This document shows positions 58,914 through 64,000 of a DNA stretch of 64,000 nucleotides, piece after piece. Origin of the DNA: an uncultured Coriobacteriaceae bacterium. GTDB taxonomy: Bacteria; Actinomycetota; Coriobacteriia; Coriobacteriales; Atopobiaceae. The notes beneath the pieces are model-generated. The model saw only the letters and a program-made list of their open reading frames with translations, did not search any database and was not told the DNA's origin. The number at the start of each line of letters is the position of its first letter. Within the stretch, counting starts at the first letter, position 1. The position numbers and the translations under genes were made by a program. The stretch spans positions 1 to 64,000 of the forward strand of contig CACZCK010000014.1 of the NCBI GenBank assembly GCA_902779675.1. Reading direction: 5' to 3'.

Positions 58914-61900
58914 ATGGCCAAGAAGGTTTCTACAGCCCGCAAGGTGGGAAGGGTGGTGAAGACCATCCTCAAGACCGTGCTGGTGCTCGTGCTTTCTGCG
59001 GTCATGGTGGCCATGAACGTCATCGTGCCCAGCCAGGGCATGATCGTGCGCATGGCCAACAACATGCTGGGCTACCAGCAGGGCTGGACCACCCCCGACG
59101 GCGCCAAGGACGTTGACGCCGAGTACTACAAGAGCGACTTTACCGCCGACGAGATCGCCGACGCAGAGAAGGCGCTCGACACCCAGATCGCCTCCGAGGG
59201 CTACGTGCTGCTCAAGAACGACGACGCCACGATGCCGTTTGCCGAGGGCACCACGTTCAGCTTCTTCTCCGAGAACGTCAAGAACCTCACGGCCACCCAG
59301 TCCCTCATGACGCAGTTCCTGGGCGCCTCGGGCGACGAGAACAAGCTCGCAGCCTCCTTCGAGGCCGAGGGCCTGCACGTCAACGACACGCTCATGGAGT
59401 TCTATACCAAGGGTGCCGGCGCGGCCTATACCATGGGCCCCGGCTCCATCGGCTTTGGTGCGTCGGAGGACTTTGCTATTAACGAGTGCCCGCTCTCCGA
59501 GCTCGAGGCCGCCGACGGCGTGCTCGACAGCGCCAAGGGCACCGTGCCCGTGTTCGTGTGGCGCCGCGTGGCAGGCGAGGGTCGAGACATGCCGCGCTCC
59601 ATGTACAACCATGCGGACAACCCCGAGGACCAGGCCAAGAGCTACCTCGAGCCCGACACTACCGAGCTCGAGATCCTGCAGTACCTCAACGATAACTATG
59701 ATGACGTGGTGCTCATCGTCAACACCGCGAGCGCCCTGCAGCTGGACTGGGTGGCCAACTACCCGTCCATCAAGAGCATCGTCTTTGTGCCGTCGACCGG
59801 CACTTACGGCACCGACGCGCTGGCGGGTATCTTCAGCGGCCGCGTGAACCCCTCCGGCCACACCGTGGACACCTTTGTGGCCGACGCGCTGGCCAGCCCC
59901 GCCGGCAAGAACTACGGCGACTTCGAGTTCACCGACGAGGACGGTAACCCCACCGGCTACAACTACGTGAGCTATCTCGAAGGCATCTACGTGGGCTATC
60001 GCTACTACGAGACCCGCTACGAGGACAAGGTCCTGGGTCAGGGCAACGCCGGCGACTTTGACTACGACGCCGAGGTGGTCTACCCGTTTGGCCACGGCCT
60101 CTCCTACACCGACTTTGCCTGGAGCGACTTTGCGGCCGAGTGGGACGGCCTTAACGCCATCACGGCCAAGGTAACCGTCACCAATACCGGTGATGTGGCC
60201 GGTAAGGACGCCGTGGAGATCTACGCGCAGGCTCCCTACACCGACTACGACAAGAAGCAGGGCATCGAGAAGGCCTCCGTGGCGCTGGTGGGCTATGCCA
60301 AGACCGACGAGCTTGCCCCGGGCGAGAGCCAGACTGTGGAGGTCGAGATTGACCCCGCCCTGCTTGCCAGCTTTGACGCGCACGGCGCGGGTACCTATGT
60401 CATCGAGAATGGCACTTACTACTTGGTGGCTGGCCATGACTCCCACGACGCCGTCAACAACATCCTGGCTGCCAAGGGCAAGGGTTCCGCTGGCGATGCC
60501 AAGCTGGCCGCCGCGCACGAGCTGACCATCGATGCCAAGAACGCCCTCAAGGACGAGGCGACGGTTGACGCCACCACCTTCTCCACTGACTCCTATACCG
60601 GCAACAAGATCCAGGCGCTGCTCGCGTTTGCCGAGCCCGAGGGCACCCGTCTCACCCGCGCCGACTGGGAGGGGACCTTCCCCGCAAACGACGGCACGCC
60701 CATCGAGGGTGACATCTCCACTTGGGGCAACGAGATCAATGGCGCCGATGCCGACGGTAACCCCGTGAGCTACGTGTGGGGCAAGGTCGGCTCCGACGAG
60801 CTGATTGCCAAGCTCGAGAGCCACGACTCGCTCAACCCGACCGATGATGCCTCCATCACCGTGGAGCCGGTCTACGCGGCCGCCAACGGCAAGACCCTCA
60901 TCGAGGTGCGCGGCCTGGCCTACGACGATCCCGCGTGGGACGAGCTGCTCGACCAGCTGACCGAGGCCGACTACCAGGAGATCGTGGGCCACTCCGGCTA
61001 CGGCTCCGAGTACCTGAAGAGTGTGGATAAGCCCTTTGTGATCGACGCAGATACCGCCGCTGGCCTGATCTACGGCTCCACCGGCATGATGTTCTGCTCG
61101 CCCGTTGTGATGGCCCAGACCTGGAACCAGGAGCTCGCCGAGAGCTACGGCCGCATGCTGGCCAGCGAGGCAAACCTGCAGGGTACCGGCGGCGCCATGG
61201 GCTGGTACGCCCCGTCCATGAACATCCATCGCACGCCGTTCATCGGCCGCGCCGCCGAGTACTACAGCGAGGACCCGATTATCAGTGGCATGGTCGCCTC
61301 GCACGAGATTCACGGTGCCGCTGAGCTGGGTCTGTACAGCACCATCAAGCACTTTGCCTTCAACGACCAGGAGAACCACCGCGGCGACGGCGGAGTGGAC
61401 AAGTCAGTCTCCACCTGGGTCGACGAGCAGGCCGCGCGTGAGATCTACCTGCGTCCCTTCGAGCTGTGCATGCACGCTCCCGACGTGGAGGAGGCCTACT
61501 ACATCGTGGCCGAGGACGGTAGCCTCCAGCAGCAGACGCGCATGCAGCGCACCGCGCAGGGCATCATGACCTCGTTCAACCGTATCGGTGCCACGTGGAC
61601 GGGAGGCTGCTACCCGCTAATCCAGCAGCTGGTGCGTGACGAGTGGGGCTTCGAGGGCTTCATCATCACCGACTCCGCCAACGCGCAGAGCCCGGCCTTT
61701 AACGAGAGCCAGATGATCCGTGCCGGCGCGGATGCCTTCCTTAAGAGCAATGCCAACACCTACGTGTTTGACCCGACCAACGCGGCGGAGTACTACTACG
61801 CCCGCGAGGCGGCCCACCACCTGCTGTACACCACGGCCAACAGCCGCGCTATGAACGGCGCCGTGCCGGGCAGCGTGTACAAGCCGGGCATGCAGCCGCT

Positions 61901-62012
61901 CACCAAGATCCGCATCGCAGCGAGCGTGATTGGCGCTGGCGGTATCGGAGCCTGCCTGTTCACCGGCTGGCGCAACCACCTCAAGCGCAAGAAGGAGCGC
62001 GAAGAGGCGTAA
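58914..62012 (+). CDS. membrane-anchored GH3 glycosidase with permuted domains
   Basis: A 1032-aa protein. An N-terminal anchor (about 15-45) comes first, then a GH3_C-type sandwich (VNPSGHTVDTFV, YPFGHGLSYTDFAW) and an FnIII-like domain (to about 520). Only then, at about 680-970, comes the catalytic barrel (KHFAFNDQENHR, FIITDSAN with D920 as nucleophile). The C-terminus has another hydrophobic helix and a basic tail. The order is reversed from the canonical GH3 at 50600. The ATG at 58914 follows AAGGGAG. Export and surface display are inferred; the substrate is unknown. Confidence 0.85.
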   Translation: MAKKVSTARKVGRVVKTILKTVLVLVLSAVMVAMNVIVPSQGMIVRMANNMLGYQQGWTTPDGAKDVDAEYYKSDFTADEIADAEKALDTQIASEGYVLLKNDDATMPFAEGTTFSFFSENVKNLTATQSLMTQFLGASGDENKLAASFEAEGLHVNDTLMEFYTKGAGAAYTMGPGSIGFGASEDFAINECPLSELEAADGVLDSAKGTVPVFVWRRVAGEGRDMPRSMYNHADNPEDQAKSYLEPDTTELEILQYLNDNYDDVVLIVNTASALQLDWVANYPSIKSIVFVPSTGTYGTDALAGIFSGRVNPSGHTVDTFVADALASPAGKNYGDFEFTDEDGNPTGYNYVSYLEGIYVGYRYYETRYEDKVLGQGNAGDFDYDAEVVYPFGHGLSYTDFAWSDFAAEWDGLNAITAKVTVTNTGDVAGKDAVEIYAQAPYTDYDKKQGIEKASVALVGYAKTDELAPGESQTVEVEIDPALLASFDAHGAGTYVIENGTYYLVAGHDSHDAVNNILAAKGKGSAGDAKLAAAHELTIDAKNALKDEATVDATTFSTDSYTGNKIQALLAFAEPEGTRLTRADWEGTFPANDGTPIEGDISTWGNEINGADADGNPVSYVWGKVGSDELIAKLESHDSLNPTDDASITVEPVYAAANGKTLIEVRGLAYDDPAWDELLDQLTEADYQEIVGHSGYGSEYLKSVDKPFVIDADTAAGLIYGSTGMMFCSPVVMAQTWNQELAESYGRMLASEANLQGTGGAMGWYAPSMNIHRTPFIGRAAEYYSEDPIISGMVASHEIHGAAELGLYSTIKHFAFNDQENHRGDGGVDKSVSTWVDEQAAREIYLRPFELCMHAPDVEEAYYIVAEDGSLQQQTRMQRTAQGIMTSFNRIGATWTGGCYPLIQQLVRDEWGFEGFIITDSANAQSPAFNESQMIRAGADAFLKSNANTYVFDPTNAAEYYYAREAAHHLLYTTANSRAMNGAVPGSVYKPGMQPLTKIRIAASVIGAGGIGACLFTGWRNHLKRKKEREEA

Positions 62013-62039
62013 GGCCTGATAGGCGATAGAGCACAAGCT

Positions 62040-62068
62040 GCGGGGACGGTCCATGGGGCCGTCCCCGC
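62040..62068 (+). terminator. terminator after the permuted GH3 gene
   Basis: A perfect 10-bp GC stem (62040-62049 with 62059-62068) with a 9-nt loop; no strong T run. Confidence 0.7.
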
Positions 62069-62403
62069 TCGCTTATCGGGCGTGTTGTGCGAAAGCGTCT
62101 GCCACAGGCGGGGTCTGTACTTGACCCGACCGTGCACTCGGCGAGGTGTCGGCAAAGCGGCAATGCATCTACCAGCGGATTTACTTTTGGCGGAGTGCGG
62201 AATATGCGTCGAGTGTACGACCCCCTCAAATATCAGCACCCATCAGGCGTAGGTCGGGAGGCCGCAGGCGTCCGCGATGGCTGTGACTGCATGGAAAGTT
62301 GGCTCCTGTGGGCGCGCGACGGCCAACCTCGCTACAATAGACATATCTGTATCTCGACAACACCACCGTCGCAGATGAGACGAACACGAAAGGGACCAGA
62401 CCC
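62069..62403. other. non-coding gap upstream of folP-folK with candidate -10
   Basis: No supported gene in this 335-bp stretch. Near its end TACAAT (62332-62337) is a likely -10 for folP-folK, about 67 bp before the ATG. No clear -35 or riboswitch was recognised. Confidence 0.45.
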
Positions 62404-63840
62404 ATGCTCAGATCAGACTACTCAACCTGGCGTTGCGGACAGCACGAGCTCTCGCTGTCGCGCCCGCGCATCATGGGCATCCTCAACGTGACCCCCGACT
62501 CCTTCTCCGACGGCGGCGAGAACCTCGACACCGATGCCGCCATCGCCCGCGGCCTGCAGATGCTCGATGAGGGCGCCGACATCATCGACGTGGGCGGCGA
62601 GTCCACACGTCCGGGCGCAGAGCCTGTCGACGTGGAGGAGGAGCTCGACCGCATTGGGGTCGTGGTGCAGAAGCTGGCCGAGGCGGGCGCCATCGTGAGC
62701 GTCGACACGCGCCATGCCGAGACGGCGGGCGTGTGCCTGAGTCTGGGCGCCTCCATCATCAACGACGTGAGCGGCTTTACCGACCCGCAGATGGTGGCCG
62801 TGGTGTCGGAGTCCGACTGCGGTTGCGTGATCATGTGCGACAACGAGTTCCGTGGCAACGAGAGCCGCAAGTCGGTGGTGCTGGAGTCGTCCAACCCGCG
62901 TCGCCGCGCTCCCGAGCCGCGGCAGCTGCCGGCTGTGCGCCGTCGCTTTACCTTGCCCGAGGAGGCGCCCATCATGCGCTCCATCATGGGCTTCTTGGGC
63001 GATCAGGCCCGCACGCTGCAGCGCTCCGGCATCGCGCACGACCGCATCTGCATCGACCCGGGCCCGGGCTTTAACAAGACCACCGACGAGGACGTGGTCA
63101 TTCAGCGTGCCATGCGCAAGCTTGACTCCATGGGTTACGTGCTGATGCAGGCCGTCTCGCGCAAGCGCTTTGTGGGAGCGACCACTGGCGTCATCGAGCC
63201 TGCCGACCGTGACGCGGCCACCGTCGGCCTGACTATTGCCGCCATCGAGGCCGGCGCGCGCGTCTTCCGCGTGCACGACGTGGCCGGCACCGCCCAGGCC
63301 ATCAACGCCTACTGGGCCGTGGCCAAGAAGGACCCGCGCCAGGGCTTCATCTCGCTGGGCTCCAACGTGGGCGACCGCATGGGCTACATGGCTCGCGCCT
63401 GTGCCCTGATCAACGAGATTCCCCTCACTTGCGTGGTCAATGTGAGCCACGCCTACGAGACCGAGCCGGCCTACGGTATCGCCACACCCGTGGCCAACTG
63501 CGTGGCCGAGATCCGTACCGAGCTGCACCCGCTGGTGCTGATGGACAAGCTGCTCGACGTGGAGAACAAGCTCGATCGCGTGCGTCCGTCGGGCCAGGAG
63601 GGCCACGGGCCACGCACCATCGATTGCGACCTGGTGTGGATTGAGGACGAGCAGCATGCCGGCCCCAAGCTGACGCTGCCGCATCCGCGCCTGGGCGAGC
63701 GCGACTACGTGCTGGTGCCCATGGAGGATCTCATGCACGACCCGGTGCGCTTCCTCTCGCATGATGGTGTGCGTGTGCTGCCGCCCGAGCGGCGCGTGGG
63801 CCATGTGACGGCCGAGCTGGGGGTGCTGGAGTGGGAGTAA
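62404..63840 (+). CDS. folPK: fused dihydropteroate synthase / HPPK
   Basis: A 478-aa bifunctional folate enzyme. The N-terminal DHPS has MGILNVTPDSFSDGG, DVGGESTRPGAEP and a C-terminal HD-like motif (FRVHDV). It contains an Arg/Pro-rich insert of about 40 residues (near 150-190). From about 315 the HPPK domain begins (FISLGSNVGDRMGYM) and ends with GHGPRTIDCDLVWIED and PHPRLGERDYVLVP. It makes 6-hydroxymethyl-dihydropterin pyrophosphate, then dihydropteroate. FolB and FolE are not in view. GAAAGGGA precedes the ATG. Confidence 0.93.
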   Translation: MLRSDYSTWRCGQHELSLSRPRIMGILNVTPDSFSDGGENLDTDAAIARGLQMLDEGADIIDVGGESTRPGAEPVDVEEELDRIGVVVQKLAEAGAIVSVDTRHAETAGVCLSLGASIINDVSGFTDPQMVAVVSESDCGCVIMCDNEFRGNESRKSVVLESSNPRRRAPEPRQLPAVRRRFTLPEEAPIMRSIMGFLGDQARTLQRSGIAHDRICIDPGPGFNKTTDEDVVIQRAMRKLDSMGYVLMQAVSRKRFVGATTGVIEPADRDAATVGLTIAAIEAGARVFRVHDVAGTAQAINAYWAVAKKDPRQGFISLGSNVGDRMGYMARACALINEIPLTCVVNVSHAYETEPAYGIATPVANCVAEIRTELHPLVLMDKLLDVENKLDRVRPSGQEGHGPRTIDCDLVWIEDEQHAGPKLTLPHPRLGERDYVLVPMEDLMHDPVRFLSHDGVRVLPPERRVGHVTAELGVLEWE

Positions 63841-64000
63841 GGTCTGCAGGAGACGTGCTCGCGCAGGTGACGGTGCGTCCGCAGGTGCCTATGGGCGCCT
63901 TCCATGCACTGGGATACGTGTGTGCCATGGGTGCTGCCGAGGGCCTGCGTGCGGCGGGCGTCGACTTTGCCGCTATCGGCTGGCCGCAGGATGTGGTTGA
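63831..64000 (+). CDS. biotin-ligase-like protein, 5' part (runs off the window)
   Basis: From GTG 63831, overlapping the folP-folK stop, 56 residues are seen. They end in AAIGWPQDVV, like the KWPNDLL motif of biotin-protein ligases, after a central-domain-like PMGAFHALGYVCAMGAAEGL. The usual N-terminal half, with the TSSTN and GRGR biotin-binding motifs, is missing because the frame starts too late. It is thus a truncated or divergent family member. The remainder lies beyond the window. Confidence 0.5.
   Translation, partial: MGVRSAGDVLAQVTVRPQVPMGAFHALGYVCAMGAAEGLRAAGVDFAAIGWPQDVV

Noticed and set aside
58770..61379. An 869-codon open frame antisense to the permuted GH3 gene
   Set aside because: Same cause; it is Val/Gly/His-rich as expected from reverse reading of the forward codons.

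Overview
The window is high-GC, densely coded chromosomal DNA, most consistent with an actinobacterium of the class Coriobacteriia (an Olsenella/Collinsella/Atopobium-like gut or oral anaerobe). This is inferred from gene content: an actinobacterial dnaK-grpE-dnaJ-hspR operon, indolepyruvate:ferredoxin oxidoreductase, a fused folP-folK, many Shine-Dalgarno-led GTG starts and long antisense shadow frames. No rRNA, CRISPR array, complete insertion sequence or prophage was seen.

Layout. 1-5.8 kb: the 3' end of one tRNA, tRNA-Ser(UGA), a PfkB-family sugar-phosphate kinase, tadA, a threonine dehydratase-like enzyme, an RlmI-like rRNA methyltransferase and a DEAD-box helicase. 5.9-7.9 kb: an islet with a predicted AbiEi/DUF559-type nuclease gene between two 106-bp direct repeats. 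7.9-14 kb: metA, an acyl-CoA ligase, a decayed ABC permease, an orphan MazF-like toxin behind an array of inverted repeats, and iorAB. 14-17 kb: two small HTH paralogues bracketing a membrane Ser/Thr kinase, then a DUF5067-like surface protein. 17-22.7 kb: pentapeptide protein, phosphodiesterase and the dnaK operon. 22.9-26.2 kb: an AEC transporter, a hexulose-phosphate-synthase-like protein and a membrane-tethered ClpX-like ATPase. 26.4-30.3 kb: an LRR surface protein and its paralogue with an N-terminal TIR domain (TIR-TM-LRR). 30.5-37.7 kb: clpB, a PASTA protein, hsp20 and an MBL hydrolase. 37.9-45.3 kb: tilS-hpt-ftsH, an aminotransferase, a PHP phosphatase and xth. 45.4-50.3 kb: a MITE-like element, patatin, two TIR-membrane proteins, a sirtuin and a GNAT protein. 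50.6-64 kb: two membrane-anchored GH3 glycosidases (one with permuted domain order), GtrA-like and AI-2E-type membrane proteins, an MGMT-like protein, an esterase, an AgrC/AgrA-type two-component system, folP-folK and the start of a biotin-ligase-like gene.

How the parts connect. The chaperone loci (dnaK operon, clpB, hsp20) share an upstream element, AAATCT-N10-CACTTAGAT, pointing to one heat-shock regulon. Three TIR proteins, all predicted membrane proteins and all keeping a glutamate at the likely NADase position, lie within about 20 kb; two of them lie directly upstream of a sirtuin. The TIR-TM-LRR protein has the domains of a Toll-like receptor in the opposite order and sits beside an LRR paralogue without TIR. 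It is the best candidate here for an undescribed sensing system. A family of short intergenic hairpins with a constant core and variable, always complementary flanks recurs at least five times.
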